Origin: Mycolicibacterium litorale
GTDB lineage: Bacteria; Actinomycetota; Actinomycetes; Mycobacteriales; Mycobacteriaceae
DNA: 64,000 nt
Reading direction: 5' to 3'
NCBI RefSeq assembly: GCF_010731695.1
Contig: NZ_AP022586.1
Coordinates: 5,515,511-5,579,510, forward strand
Shown: piece after piece, positions 30,104 through 39,190 of the stretch
Layout of the letters: each line of letters starts with the position of its first letter
How positions within the stretch are numbered: position 1 is the stretch's first letter
Made by a program: the position numbers and the translations under genes
Notes under the pieces: generated by a model
Database searches by the model: none
Told to the model about the DNA's origin: nothing
Seen by the model: only the letters and a program-made list of their open reading frames with translations

Positions 30104-31603
30104 ATGGTTCGCAGTTCTGCGCGTTCGCTGGCAATGGTCATCGGCGCGGTGTTCGGAGTTCTGGCAATCGGATGGTCGGTGACGCTCGGCTCGGCGGCGC
30201 AGTTGCTCGCCGCAGCCACGGTGCTGGCGATGGGCGGGACACAACATCCGCTGATCGACGCCCAGGGTGACTACGCCGACGATCCCGCGTTCGTCTCCGA
30301 CTACCTCGACGACGCGGTCCGGGTGTACGTCGCGCCGAGCGGCGTCGGTGGGTCCACCGACCCCGACGACTACCAGGCTGTCGCGGTGCACACGCCCGAG
30401 GAGTTCGGCCCCATCTTCGGCACCATGACGTTCGACGACTCGGTGGACGCGGGCGTCGCCAACCTCGACAACTGCATCCAGGGCCCGTCGTGCGTGGCGC
30501 GAGCCGAGTCGGGCGAGCCGGTCATGAACCCCGCTCCTCCGTTCGTGGTCTACGGCTACTCCCAGAGTGCGGTGATCGCGACCCTCGAGAAGCGCAGGCT
30601 GATCGAGCAGTACGGCGATTCGGATACCGCACCCGACGTCTCGTTCGTCTTGCTCGCCAACCCGAACCGACCCAACGGCGGCGTCATGCAGCGGTTCGAG
30701 GGTCTCTACATCCCGATGCTCGACGTCACCTTCAACGGGTCGACGCCGACGGACAGCCAGTTCACGACGATCGACGTCGCGCGCCAGTACGACGGTTGGG
30801 CCGACTTCCCGGCCTATCCGCTGAACATTGTGGCCACGGCCAACGCGCTGCTCGGCATCTACTACCTGCACGGCGACTACTGGAGCGAGGGTGTCGGTAC
30901 CCCGCTGACGCAGGGGACCGTGGGCGACACCACCTACTACATGATCCCCACCGAGCGCCTGCCGCTGCTGATGCCGCTCGAGCAACTCGGAGTGCCGTCG
31001 CCGATCCTGACGGCGCTGGACGCACCGCTGCGCGTCATCGTCGAATTCGGTTACGACCGCGACCCCGACCACGTCGGCACCCCGACGCGTGCCGGCCTCA
31101 TCCCGATCATCAATCCGATCACCGGCGTCACCAACCTGGTGATCGCGATCCCGACCGGTCTCGACGACGCCGCGGCGGAAGCGGCCGGGGACACCGACTT
31201 CCGGCCCCTCGGCACGACCCCGGTGACCAGCCCGTACGGCGTGGGCGGTGAAGAACTCGGTGCGCCGTTGCCGGCGCCGGAGCCCGCGCCGACGGCGCGG
31301 ACCGCGCCGAAGGACGCGGCGGCTGCGGCGCCGATCGAACCCGAACCGATTGTCGCCGAGCACGACTCCGACGAGCCACCGGCTCCGAAGGCGCCCATCG
31401 TCGACCGCCCACGAACGGGCATCCTCCGCAACCTGGTGCCGCCGCGCCGCGACACCTCCTCGGAGGCTCCCGCTGAGCGGCGCCGTCCGCTCAAGACCAT
31501 CATCGACCGGGTCACCGGGCGCAACGATGAGGCGCAGGAGCCCGCGGGAGCCGAGGGCGGAGAACCGCAGTCCGAGACGCGAAGCGACCCGGACGCCGCC
31601 TGA
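30104..31603 (+). CDS. PE-PPE domain serine hydrolase, exported
   Basis: 499 aa. Signal-anchor segment at about 9-40. The PE-PPE domain follows with the canonical nucleophile elbow VVYGYSQSAVIA (about 147-158), the LLANPNRPNGG block and YDGWADFPAYP, all typical of alpha/beta-hydrolase-like PE-PPE proteins that hydrolyse short acyl esters. The C-terminal 130 residues are Pro/Ala/Glu-rich and disordered. Unlike the two paralogs at 1.1-4.0 kb the serine is intact. It stands without a PE or PPE N-terminal domain, common in fast growers. Confidence 0.85.
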   Translation: MVRSSARSLAMVIGAVFGVLAIGWSVTLGSAAQLLAAATVLAMGGTQHPLIDAQGDYADDPAFVSDYLDDAVRVYVAPSGVGGSTDPDDYQAVAVHTPEEFGPIFGTMTFDDSVDAGVANLDNCIQGPSCVARAESGEPVMNPAPPFVVYGYSQSAVIATLEKRRLIEQYGDSDTAPDVSFVLLANPNRPNGGVMQRFEGLYIPMLDVTFNGSTPTDSQFTTIDVARQYDGWADFPAYPLNIVATANALLGIYYLHGDYWSEGVGTPLTQGTVGDTTYYMIPTERLPLLMPLEQLGVPSPILTALDAPLRVIVEFGYDRDPDHVGTPTRAGLIPIINPITGVTNLVIAIPTGLDDAAAEAAGDTDFRPLGTTPVTSPYGVGGEELGAPLPAPEPAPTARTAPKDAAAAAPIEPEPIVAEHDSDEPPAPKAPIVDRPRTGILRNLVPPRRDTSSEAPAERRRPLKTIIDRVTGRNDEAQEPAGAEGGEPQSETRSDPDAA

Positions 31604-31638
31604 CCGACGCCGGGCGCGCGTTGTGATATCAACGCGAC

Positions 31639-32292
31639 GTGCGCCGCTTCGCGGCCGGTGTGGCCGCCGCCCTGAGCGTGGCCTCTTGCGGTCAACCGCC
31701 GCCGCCGGCGCCCGCCCCGCCGCCGACCGCGGCAGCAGGCCCCATCGATCCGTCCCGTATGAACCGCGCGCGCTACGAACTCCCGTCGGACTACGAGGTC
31801 GCCGACGTGAGCGGGCGCATCGCGCCGGTGGCGCAGTGGGGGTATGGGCCGGACTGGTCGGCGGATCCGCCGCAGTGCGGCGCGCTGGCAGACCCGCCGG
31901 CTGATCCGGCGAGCGTCCGAGGCTGGTCGGCGTCAGGCCCCGGCGGAATCGTCTTCGCGGTGGCGGCGGCCGGTGCGGCGCCTGCCGACCCCACCCTGCT
32001 GGCCGAATGCGGCACGTGGACCATGGTGGCCGGCCCCACGACCGGCACCGTCCGCCTAGCCGATCCGCCCGAGGTGAGCGGGGTCGTCGTCTCCGGCATG
32101 GTCGCCGACACGCTCACCGTCGTCGAGGGTGGCACGGAGACACGCTCGCACGCACAGACTTTCGTCGCCAACGAGGGGGTCAACATCGTGTACGTCACCG
32201 TCGTCACCGATCCCGGCTCGCCGCACCCGCCGCTCGGTGCCGAGTTCGCCGCAGATCTGTTGACCCGGACGGTGGCCGCGTTGCGCAGTTGA
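31639..32292 (+). CDS. Putative lipoprotein, DUF5642-like, copy 1
   Basis: 217 aa, GTG start. Signal peptide with lipobox V-A-S-C at residues 14-17, followed by a Pro/Ala-rich linker. The folded part contains PPQCGALA and later GVNIVYVTVVTDPG, a layout shared with the next gene, which suggests tandem paralogs of the Rv0999 type. Probably anchored outside the cell membrane. Function unknown. Confidence 0.7.
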   Translation: MRRFAAGVAAALSVASCGQPPPPAPAPPPTAAAGPIDPSRMNRARYELPSDYEVADVSGRIAPVAQWGYGPDWSADPPQCGALADPPADPASVRGWSASGPGGIVFAVAAAGAAPADPTLLAECGTWTMVAGPTTGTVRLADPPEVSGVVVSGMVADTLTVVEGGTETRSHAQTFVANEGVNIVYVTVVTDPGSPHPPLGAEFAADLLTRTVAALRS

Positions 32293-32320
32293 GTGTCGGC
32301 TGCCCGGTACATTGGCGGCG

Positions 32321-32989
32321 ATGTTCCACCCACGAGTGATGGCGGCCGTCGCATGCGCCGGTGTGCTGGCCGGATGCGGCTCCACTGCGGCGACCGAACC
32401 GAACGAGCCCGAGGCGGACATCGCCCGCGTCTCGCAGGTCAAGTCGACGTTCGGCAACGAGTTCCAGTACCGCGACATCGCGCCGACGGGTATCGACCCC
32501 AAACTGCTGCAACCGCAGAAGATGCCGCCCGGCTTGACCTTTCGCCCGCCCGAGTGCGCGGCGTTCGCCGAAGGTCAGCTGCCCGAGGCGGATCTGAAGG
32601 GCAACATGGCCGCGGCGACCGCCGAGGGTGAGGGCAACCGGTTCATCGCCCTGGCCGTCGAGACCAACGAACCTGTTCCGGTCCCCGAACCGGGCGATGC
32701 CTGCAAGAAGGTCGAATTCGGTGGCGCCGCGCTGCGAGGGCTGGTCGAGGTGGTGGAGGCACCGCAGATCGATGGCGTGCAGACCGCCGCCACCCATCGC
32801 GTCCTGCAGACCGTGGTCGCGGGCGCACCGCGAACCGGCGAGTTGTACAACTACACCGCGCGGTTCGGGCCGTACATGGTGATCGTGACGGCGAACCCGT
32901 TGGTGATCCCGAACAAGCCGGTCGCGCCGGTGAACACCGAGCGGGCCCGTCAGCTGCTGGTCGACGCGGTCGCCGCCGTGCGGGGCTGA
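32321..32989 (+). CDS. Putative lipoprotein, DUF5642-like, copy 2 (Rv0999-like)
   Basis: 222 aa from the ATG at 32321. A TACATT -10 box (32308-32313) ends 7 nt before it, so a leaderless start is likely; the TTG at 32312 is less fitting. Lipobox L-A-G-C at residues 16-19. The core has PPECAAFAEGQLP and ends ARQLLVDAVAAVRG. Corresponds to Rv0999 by position next to alkB. Function unknown. Confidence 0.75.
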   Translation: MFHPRVMAAVACAGVLAGCGSTAATEPNEPEADIARVSQVKSTFGNEFQYRDIAPTGIDPKLLQPQKMPPGLTFRPPECAAFAEGQLPEADLKGNMAAATAEGEGNRFIALAVETNEPVPVPEPGDACKKVEFGGAALRGLVEVVEAPQIDGVQTAATHRVLQTVVAGAPRTGELYNYTARFGPYMVIVTANPLVIPNKPVAPVNTERARQLLVDAVAAVRG

Positions 32990-32996
32990 CCGGCTT

Positions 32997-33593
32997 TCAG
33001 CGGACGTTGTGCGGCCGGAACTGGATGCTGATCCGGGGGCCGGTGGGCCGCGACGTCTTCGGGATCGCGTGTTCCCAGGTGCGCTGGCAGGATCCGCCCA
33101 TCACCAGCAGGTCGCCGTGGTGGTGCTGGATGCGCAGGGACGGGCCGCCGCCGCGCGGGCGCAGCGCGAAGACCCGGGTGGCGCCCAGGCCGACGATCGC
33201 GACCATCGTGTCCTCGGTGCTGCTGCGGCCGATGTTGTCGCCGTGCCAGGCGACGCTGTCGTTGCCGTCGCGGTAGAGGCACAGACCGGCCGTGGTGAAC
33301 GGTTCACCGAGTTCGCCGCCGTAGGTGTCGTTGAGGCGGCGCCGCATCTGTTTGAGCCGCGGATGGGGCGCCTCGCCGTCGACCAGGTTGTGGAAGCTGA
33401 GCAGCCGCGGCACGTCGAGTACCCGGTCGTACATCTGCCTGCGCTCGGCGCGCCACGGGATGACCTCGCGTAGTTCGTCGAAGAGGGTGTCGGCGTCGGT
33501 GAGCCAGCCCGACCGCACGTCGAGCCAGGCGCCGTTACCGAGTATGCGGCGGTCTGCGTGCTCGAAAAGCGAGCCCTGTAGAGCCAGCTCCAT
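32997..33593 (-). CDS. AlkB-like alpha-ketoglutarate-dependent dioxygenase
   Basis: 198 aa (Rv1000c-like). Iron ligands are visible: HGD in SVAWHGDNIG and the distal His in WEHAIPK; the R-x5-R motif RISIQFR that binds 2-oxoglutarate ends the protein. AlkB enzymes remove methyl groups from alkylated bases in DNA or RNA. It converges on the Rv0999-like gene with only 7 bp between stops. Confidence 0.88.
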   Translation of the reverse strand: MELALQGSLFEHADRRILGNGAWLDVRSGWLTDADTLFDELREVIPWRAERRQMYDRVLDVPRLLSFHNLVDGEAPHPRLKQMRRRLNDTYGGELGEPFTTAGLCLYRDGNDSVAWHGDNIGRSSTEDTMVAIVGLGATRVFALRPRGGGPSLRIQHHHGDLLVMGGSCQRTWEHAIPKTSRPTGPRISIQFRPHNVR

Positions 33594-33626
33594 GTCGCCG
33601 AGTGTATCGCACAGGCGTTCGACGGG

Positions 33627-34058
33627 TCAGAGGCGAGCGGGACCGGGTCCGGTGCCGGCGAGGACGTCGCCCGGGTTGGCGAGCGCGCACGTCTTGAGGC
33701 TCAGGCAGCCGCAGCCGATGCAGCCCGCGAGGTTGTCGCGCAATCGCTGCAGGTGCAGGATCCGCTCGTCGAGATCCTCCCGCCAGCTGGCGGAGAGCTT
33801 CGCCCAGTCCTTGCTCGTCGGCACGCGGTCGGTCGGCAGGGTGGCCAGCGCCTCGCGGATGCGGGCCAGCGGGATCCCGAGGCGCTGGGACATGCGGATG
33901 AACGCGACGCGCCGCAGGGTCTCGCGCGGGTACCGGCGCTGGTTGCCCGCGGTGCGCCTGCTGGTGATGAGTCCTTCGCGTTCGTAGAAGTGCAGCGCCG
34001 ACACCGCGACCCCGCTACGGGCCGCCATCTCGCTGGGAGTCAGCTCGTGGCCGTCCAT
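33627..34058 (-). CDS. soxR: Redox-sensitive activator SoxR
   Basis: 143 aa from the ATG at 34058. A TATGGT -10 on the minus strand lies 7 nt upstream, predicting leaderless translation; the in-frame start at 34070 is less likely. MerR-type helix-turn-helix (about 10-75: [16 protein letters not shown]), dimer helix, and the [2Fe-2S] cysteine set C-I-G-C-G-C-x5-C (about 112-121). Oxidation or nitrosylation of the cluster activates transcription. In actinobacteria SoxR usually answers redox-cycling compounds rather than superoxide. Its target here is uncertain; arcA is divergent. Confidence 0.9.
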   Translation of the reverse strand: MDGHELTPSEMAARSGVAVSALHFYEREGLITSRRTAGNQRRYPRETLRRVAFIRMSQRLGIPLARIREALATLPTDRVPTSKDWAKLSASWREDLDERILHLQRLRDNLAGCIGCGCLSLKTCALANPGDVLAGTGPGPARL

Positions 34059-34060
34059 GA

Positions 34061-34078
34061 CCCGAACCATACTTGAGG
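34061..34078. promoter_or_regulatory. Candidate SoxR box overlapping the soxR promoter
   Basis: On the minus strand CCTCAAGTATGGTTCGGG holds one exact SoxR half-site (CCTCAAGT) and an imperfect second half; it contains the soxR -10 TATGGT. Suggests autoregulation. Confidence 0.4.
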
Positions 34079-34114
34079 TCTCCGCCCGGAGGCGATGGCG
34101 CTACGGTGCTAGAT

Positions 34115-35314
34115 GTGACATTGGGCTGCGATTCCGAGGTCGGCACGCTGCGGGCCGTCATCCTGCACCGCCCCGGCGCGGAACTGCAGCGGTTGACGCC
34201 GCGCAACAACGACGCGCTGCTGTTCGACGGGCTGCCGTGGGTGTCGCGCGCGCAGGACGAGCACGACGCGTTCGCCGAACTGCTGCGCTCGCGCGGTGTC
34301 GAGGTGCTGCTGCTGGCGGAGCTGCTGACCGAGGCGCTCTCCAGCGGGGCGGCGCGGATGCACGGCATCGCCGCCGCCGTCGATCCCCGTCGGTTGGGAA
34401 TTCCTCTCGCACAGGAACTCTCGGCCTACCTGCGCACCCTCGACGCCGCGCAGTTGGCGCACGTGCTGGTGGCGGGGATGACGTTCAACGAGTTGCCGTT
34501 CGCGGCGAGCGAGCTGTCGCTGGTGCGGCGGATGCACCACGGCGGGGACTTCGTGATCGACCCGCTGCCGAACCTGCTGTTCACCCGGGACTCGTCGTTC
34601 TGGATCGGTCCGCGGGTGGCCATCACGTCGCTGGCGCTGCCCGCCCGGTCGAGGGAGACGTCGCTGACCGATCTGATCTACGCCCACCATCCGCGCTTCC
34701 TGGGTGTGCGGCGGGCGTACGAATCGCGGTCGGCCCCGGTCGAAGGCGGTGACGTGCTACTGCTCGCTCCGGGCGTCGTCGCGGTCGGGGTGGGGGAGCG
34801 GACGACTCCTGCTGGCGCGGAGGCGTTGGCGCGCAGCCTGTTCGACGACGATCTGGCCCACACGGTGCTGGCGGTGCCCATCGCCCAGGAGCGGGCGCAG
34901 ATGCACCTGGACACGGTCTGCACGATGGTCGACGTGGACGCCGTCGTGATGTACCCGAACGTGGTGGACACGCTGTCGGCGTTCATGATCCGCCGCAACG
35001 GCGACGGTGGGGTGCGGATCGACGATGCGGCGCCGTTCGTGACGGCTGCCGCCGACGCGATGGGGATCGACAGGTTGCGGGTGATCGACACGGGGCTGGA
35101 TCCGGTGACCGCCGAACGCGAACAGTGGGACGACGGGAACAACACCCTCGCGCTGGCTCCCGGGGTGGTGGCCGCCTACGAGCGCAACACCGAAACCAAT
35201 GCGCGGCTTATCGATTCGGGCATCGAGGTGTTGCCGATCGCCGCATCGGAGCTCGGCACCGGTCGAGGTGGGCCGCGCTGCATGTCGTGTCCCGCCGCCC
35301 GCGACCCGCTGTAG
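34115..35314 (+). CDS. arcA: Arginine deiminase
   Basis: 399 aa from the GTG at 34115. TACGGT (34102-34107) lies 7 nt before it, which fits a leaderless start and gives nearly the same N-terminus as Rv1001; a GTG at 34106 is the alternative. Family motifs: [28 protein letters not shown] with the catalytic His/Asp, [11 protein letters not shown], and the nucleophilic Cys in GPRCMSCP at the end. It hydrolyses arginine to citrulline and ammonia. No arcB/arcC are nearby, so it is not a full deiminase-pathway operon. Confidence 0.93.
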   Translation: MTLGCDSEVGTLRAVILHRPGAELQRLTPRNNDALLFDGLPWVSRAQDEHDAFAELLRSRGVEVLLLAELLTEALSSGAARMHGIAAAVDPRRLGIPLAQELSAYLRTLDAAQLAHVLVAGMTFNELPFAASELSLVRRMHHGGDFVIDPLPNLLFTRDSSFWIGPRVAITSLALPARSRETSLTDLIYAHHPRFLGVRRAYESRSAPVEGGDVLLLAPGVVAVGVGERTTPAGAEALARSLFDDDLAHTVLAVPIAQERAQMHLDTVCTMVDVDAVVMYPNVVDTLSAFMIRRNGDGGVRIDDAAPFVTAAADAMGIDRLRVIDTGLDPVTAEREQWDDGNNTLALAPGVVAAYERNTETNARLIDSGIEVLPIAASELGTGRGGPRCMSCPAARDPL

Positions 35315-35386
35315 CCGCCCCGGGCTCGGCCTTCGCGATGGCTCTCGCGAAGATTGCACTCAGGGTTGTGGTCGGGCCGTATGTCA

Positions 35387-35401
35387 CGACCCTCAGCGCA
35401 A
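35387..35401. repeat. Left copy of a 15-bp direct repeat
   Basis: CGACCCTCAGCGCAA, identical to 36332-36346; the two copies bracket the AbiEi/DUF559-like gene. This copy overlaps the last codons of that gene. Confidence 0.7.
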
Positions 35402-36247
35402 TGTCTGGGGTGCCCATCCCCGCCGCGTGAACGCCTCGCGAACCCGGTGGATGACGAAGGCTCGGCTGTGCTCCTTGACCACCTTGATGTCGATCCAACC
35501 CTGGTTGTCGATGAGTTCCGTTCGTCCGATGTCGTGAACGTATTGGCCGCGGTCGGTGCTGTGATGTGAGCCCTCGTAGTCCAAGCCGACCTTGGCTTCG
35601 TCGTAGCCCATGTCGATGAACGCCTCGCGGTATCCGTCACTCACCCGGATCTGCGTGCGCGGACGGGGGAGTCCCGCGTCGATCAAAGTGAGGCGGAGAT
35701 CGGTTTCCCGTGGCGACTGTGCACCGCCGTCCATCAGGTCGAGTGCGACGCGCGCACGGGGGAGCCCGCGCGCCCGCGGATACCGCTCGGCGAGCGCCGA
35801 CACCTGCGCTGTCGTGACGCCCGTGGCTCGGGCCAACGCGTCGAGGTGGGCGACCGCCGAATCGCGGGGCAGGTGCCGCGCAAGGTCGAAGGCGGTCCGA
35901 CGGGGCGTCGTCACGAGAAGACCGCCGACTTCCAGCAATTCGTCGTCGTGGACCCGTTCGTTGCGGACGATGATCCCCTCCGGAGGTCGCCCGCACTGCC
36001 ACAGCATTTCGACCGGCGTCGTCGCGCCGACCCACAGTGCGCCGTGTATGGCCGCGGCGGCACGACCGGTGACCACGCCGTTCCTGCCCGACCAGAGCCA
36101 GGCGCCGGCGACTCTCAGCCGCAGCGTCGGCGACGACTCCTTGGGCGCGTAGACACCTGGGAAGAGTCGGCGGTAGTTCCACCGCAGCTGACCGCGGGTG
36201 AGCGCTCCGCTCGCCAGGAGCTCACCGCCGACGACCACCTCCGACAT
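35393..36247 (-). CDS. AbiEi-like / DUF559 endonuclease-fold protein
   Basis: 284 aa. N-terminal half resembles the AbiEi-type winged-helix and its following domain (ALTRGQLRWNYRRLFPGVYAP; TTPRRTAFDLARHLP). The C-terminal part (about 180-284) resembles the DUF559/Vsr-like PD-(D/E)xK fold, with FIDMGYDEAKVGLDYEGSHH supplying acidic residues and Lys. No AbiEii nucleotidyltransferase partner is adjacent, so a toxin-antitoxin role is doubtful. The gene is absent between arcA and pmt in M. tuberculosis and is flanked by direct repeats, so it is probably an insertion. Such orphan proteins are numerous in mycobacteria. Confidence 0.7.
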   Translation of the reverse strand: MSEVVVGGELLASGALTRGQLRWNYRRLFPGVYAPKESSPTLRLRVAGAWLWSGRNGVVTGRAAAAIHGALWVGATTPVEMLWQCGRPPEGIIVRNERVHDDELLEVGGLLVTTPRRTAFDLARHLPRDSAVAHLDALARATGVTTAQVSALAERYPRARGLPRARVALDLMDGGAQSPRETDLRLTLIDAGLPRPRTQIRVSDGYREAFIDMGYDEAKVGLDYEGSHHSTDRGQYVHDIGRTELIDNQGWIDIKVVKEHSRAFVIHRVREAFTRRGWAPQTLR

Positions 36248-36331
36248 GGGCTCGATGCTGTCGGGAACGGCCGACAGATCCGGTGCTGCGCCGAGACATT
36301 GCGCCCGCGGCTGTGGATAACCGCCGATTCG

Positions 36332-36346
36332 CGACCCTCAGCGCAA
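36332..36346. repeat. Right copy of a 15-bp direct repeat
   Basis: Identical to 35387-35401. Confidence 0.7.
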
Positions 36347-36379
36347 ACTCTCGAACGCAAGCGCAACGTCTCGAACAGA
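36340..36379. repeat. Two-unit 20-bp imperfect tandem repeat
   Basis: Units AGCGCAAACTCTCGAACGCA (36340-36359) and AGCGCAACGTCTCGAACAGA (36360-36379) differ at five positions; a third unit starts AGCGC at 36380. It lies between the AbiEi-like gene and the end of pmt. Confidence 0.7.
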
Positions 36380-36392
36380 AGCGCCCCAAAGG

Positions 36393-37934
36393 CTAGCGCC
36401 AGCTCGGCAGCCAGATCTGCATGTTCCACGTCGACTGGCTGATCGGAATGCCGGTCAGGATCGGGAAGAGCCACGCGAAGTTCGTGATCACCAGCGCCAC
36501 ATAGCCGGCGACCACCATCAGCCCCAGCGTTCGTCGCTCGGCGTTCTGCCGCGGCGCGTGCAGGATGTCGCCGAGGATCAACGCGATAGCCATGATCAGG
36601 AAGGGCGCCATCACGGCCGCGTAGAAGAAATACATCTGCCGGTCGATGTCGGCGAACCACGGCAGGAAACCCGCCGCATAACCGGTCAGCACCACCGCGT
36701 ATCGCCAGTCGCGCCGCACGAAGGTCCGCCACACCGCCCAGCCCAGCATTGGCACCGCGATGAACCACATCGCCGGCGTACCGACCAGCATCACCGCCTT
36801 CACGCACGACTGCGCGCCGCAGCCCGGCACGTCCTGGTTGTCGATCGCGTAGAGCACGGGCCGCAGCGACATCGGCCACGTCCACGGCTTCGACTCCCAC
36901 GGGTGGTGGTTGCCGTCGGAGTTCGTCAGGCCGGAGTGGAACCGGTAGGCCGCGTAGGTGTAGTGCCACAGTGAGCGCACCGCATCGGGGATCGGCCACG
37001 CGCTGTCCTCGCCGATGGACTGTCCCGCCTCATGCCGGTTCACCCCCGTCTCGGAGGCGAACCACGGCGTGTACGACGCGAGGTACACCGCGAACGGGAT
37101 CAGCCCCAGCGCGTAGACCGCAGGTCCGAGGTCGCGCCGCAGCACCCCCACCCACGGCCGCGTCACCCGGTACTGGCGGCGGGCCGCGATGTCGAGCGCC
37201 AGCGTCATCACGCCGAAGAACACCACGAAGTACAGTCCCGACCACTTCGTCGCGCAGGCCAGCCCGAGCAGCACGCCCGCGCCGAACCGCCACCACCGCA
37301 CGCCGAGCCGCGGCCCCCACGGCGTCTCCGCGATGCGGCCCTCGAGCAGCGCGACGTGCATGCGTTCGCGGACCTGGTCGCGGTCGACCATCAGCGCGCC
37401 GAACGCCGCGACCACGAACACCGTGAGAAAGCCGTCGAGCAGCGCCGTCCGCGAGGTCACGAACGACACGCCGTCGGCGATCAGCAGCAGCCCGGCGATC
37501 CCGCCGACCGCCGTCGACCGGCTGATCCGCCGCGCGATCCGCGCCACCAGCAGGACCAGCACCACCCCGCACACCGCGCCGGAGAACCGCCAGCCCAGCC
37601 CGTTGTAGCCGAACAGCGCCTCACCGATCGCGATCAGCTGTTTGCCGACCGGCGGATGCACCACCAGCCCGTAGCCGGGGTTGTCCTCGACGCCGTGGTT
37701 GTGCAGCACCTGCCAGGCCTGCGGCGCGTAGTGCTTCTCGTCGAAGATCGGGGTGCCGGCGTCGGTGGGCGAGCCGAGGTTGAGGAACCGGGTGATCGCG
37801 GCGAGCGCGGTGATGACGGCGGTCATCGCCCAGCCCTGCAACCGGTCGACGGGTCCGAAGTCGGCGACCGGTACCAGCGGGGCCGGGCTGATGACGGGGA
37901 CCGCGCGCGGTGCTTCGGTGGCGGGGGCGGTCAC
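36393..37934 (-). CDS. pmt: Protein O-mannosyltransferase
   Basis: 513 aa (Rv1002c-like), GTG start. Multiple membrane segments, with the first lumen-type loop carrying the acidic catalytic pair region FDEKHYAPQAW (Asp-Glu) as in GT39 enzymes. It transfers mannose from polyprenyl-phosphate mannose to Ser/Thr of proteins crossing the membrane, including many lipoproteins. Starts 24 bp from rsmI on the other strand; their -10 boxes overlap. Confidence 0.92.
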   Translation of the reverse strand: MTAPATEAPRAVPVISPAPLVPVADFGPVDRLQGWAMTAVITALAAITRFLNLGSPTDAGTPIFDEKHYAPQAWQVLHNHGVEDNPGYGLVVHPPVGKQLIAIGEALFGYNGLGWRFSGAVCGVVLVLLVARIARRISRSTAVGGIAGLLLIADGVSFVTSRTALLDGFLTVFVVAAFGALMVDRDQVRERMHVALLEGRIAETPWGPRLGVRWWRFGAGVLLGLACATKWSGLYFVVFFGVMTLALDIAARRQYRVTRPWVGVLRRDLGPAVYALGLIPFAVYLASYTPWFASETGVNRHEAGQSIGEDSAWPIPDAVRSLWHYTYAAYRFHSGLTNSDGNHHPWESKPWTWPMSLRPVLYAIDNQDVPGCGAQSCVKAVMLVGTPAMWFIAVPMLGWAVWRTFVRRDWRYAVVLTGYAAGFLPWFADIDRQMYFFYAAVMAPFLIMAIALILGDILHAPRQNAERRTLGLMVVAGYVALVITNFAWLFPILTGIPISQSTWNMQIWLPSWR

Positions 37935-37942
37935 GCCTTCAG

Positions 37943-37952
37943 ATCGTAGGCT
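37943..37952. promoter_or_regulatory. Back-to-back -10 boxes of pmt and rsmI
   Basis: Plus strand TAGGCT (37947-37952) ends 6 nt before the rsmI ATG; minus strand TACGAT (37948-37943) ends 8 nt before the pmt GTG. The two boxes share the central TA. Confidence 0.55.
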
Positions 37953-37958
37953 GTGGCC

Positions 37959-38795
37959 ATGACCGCCGGACGTCTGCTGCTCGGCGCCACCCCGCTCGGC
38001 CAGCCCGGCGACGCCTCGAAACGGCTGGTGGCGGCTCTGGCGCGCGCCGACATCGTGGCCGCGGAGGACACCCGCCGGGTGCGCCAGCTGGCGCAGTCAC
38101 TGGAGGTGCGGCCCGCGGGCCGGGTGCTGAGCCTGTTCGACCAGAACGAGGCATCCCGGGTGCCGGCGCTGGTCGAGGCGATCAAGTCCGGCGCGACGGT
38201 GCTGGTGGTCAGCGACGCCGGTATGCCGCTGATCAACGATCCGGGCTACCGCCTGGTCACCGCGTGCGTGGAGGCCGGCCTGCCGGTCAGCTGCCTGCCG
38301 GGCCCCTCGGCGGTGACGACGGCGCTGGCGGTGTCCGGTCTGCCGTCGGACCGGTTCTGCTTCGAGGGGTTCCCGCCGCGCAAGCACGCTGCCCGGCTGG
38401 CGTGGTTCCAGGCGCTGACCACCGAGCAGCGCACCTGCGTGTTCTTCGAGTCACCCCGGCGGCTGCCCGACACCCTGCGCGACGCCGCCGACGCGCTGGG
38501 CGGTGACCGCAGGGTCGTGGTCTGCCGCGAGCTGACCAAGACCCACGAGGAGGTCAAACGCGGTACGCTGGCCGAACTCGCCGACTGGGCGGCCGACGGG
38601 GTGCTGGGGGAGATCACCGTCGTGCTGGCGGGCGCGGTACCCAACGCCGATCTGGACTCCCTCGTCGCCGACGTCGAGGACCGCGTCGCCGCGGGCGCGC
38701 GGGTCAAGGACGCGTGCGCCGAGGTGGTCGCCGCCACCCCCGGCGCGCCGTCGAAACGCGACCTCTACGACGCCGTGCTGCGCTCGCGCGCCTAG
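37959..38795 (+). CDS. rsmI: 16S rRNA (cytidine1402-2'-O)-methyltransferase
   Basis: 278 aa from the ATG at 37959, probably leaderless; a GTG at 37953 is an alternative. Tetrapyrrole-methylase-type fold with LLLGATPLGQPGDAS, AAEDTRR, VSDAGMPLINDPG and LPGPSAVTTAL, all standard for RsmI. It methylates C1402 in the decoding centre. Its stop shares CTAG with the convergent DUF1330 gene. Confidence 0.92.
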   Translation: MTAGRLLLGATPLGQPGDASKRLVAALARADIVAAEDTRRVRQLAQSLEVRPAGRVLSLFDQNEASRVPALVEAIKSGATVLVVSDAGMPLINDPGYRLVTACVEAGLPVSCLPGPSAVTTALAVSGLPSDRFCFEGFPPRKHAARLAWFQALTTEQRTCVFFESPRRLPDTLRDAADALGGDRRVVVCRELTKTHEEVKRGTLAELADWAADGVLGEITVVLAGAVPNADLDSLVADVEDRVAAGARVKDACAEVVAATPGAPSKRDLYDAVLRSRA

Positions 38796-39190
38796 GACGC
38801 GGTGAGCGGCCAGTGCGAGGTCGCGATCAGCTCGGCGCGTTCGAGCGCCTGCGCCCGGTGCACGTGGATGGCGTTGTACTCCTCGCTGGTGACCATCTCG
38901 AGGAACGCCGACGGGGTCGGGTATTCGACGACGAGGATGACGTCCCACCACGGGCTGCCCTCCTCGCCGATGACGAAGGCCGGGGAGGTGCCGCCGTAGA
39001 CGATCGACGCGCCGACCCGCTCGAGGAACGGCATCACCGCGGCGCCGTAGCGCTGATAGCTCGCGAGCCCGTCGGGTTCAGCGAACTTGAGCAGGTTCAC
39101 CATCACGACGGGCTGATCGGACGGGAAGTCGGTCAGCGCGGGAAGCGGCATCGGGCCGACGTCGGCGGGCTTGTCGGTCGGTTCACTCAT
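38792..39190 (-). CDS. DUF1330 domain protein
   Basis: 132 aa from the ATG at 39190, overlapping the pabB stop as ATGA; the 477-aa open frame upstream lies inside pabB. Dimeric alpha/beta-barrel-like fold with VVMVNLLKFAEPDGLASYQRYG and GGTSPAFVIGEE. Function of the family is largely unknown; small-ligand binding or oxidase-like activity is possible. Coupling to pabB does not by itself show a folate role. Confidence 0.75.
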   Translation of the reverse strand: MSEPTDKPADVGPMPLPALTDFPSDQPVVMVNLLKFAEPDGLASYQRYGAAVMPFLERVGASIVYGGTSPAFVIGEEGSPWWDVILVVEYPTPSAFLEMVTSEEYNAIHVHRAQALERAELIATSHWPLTAS

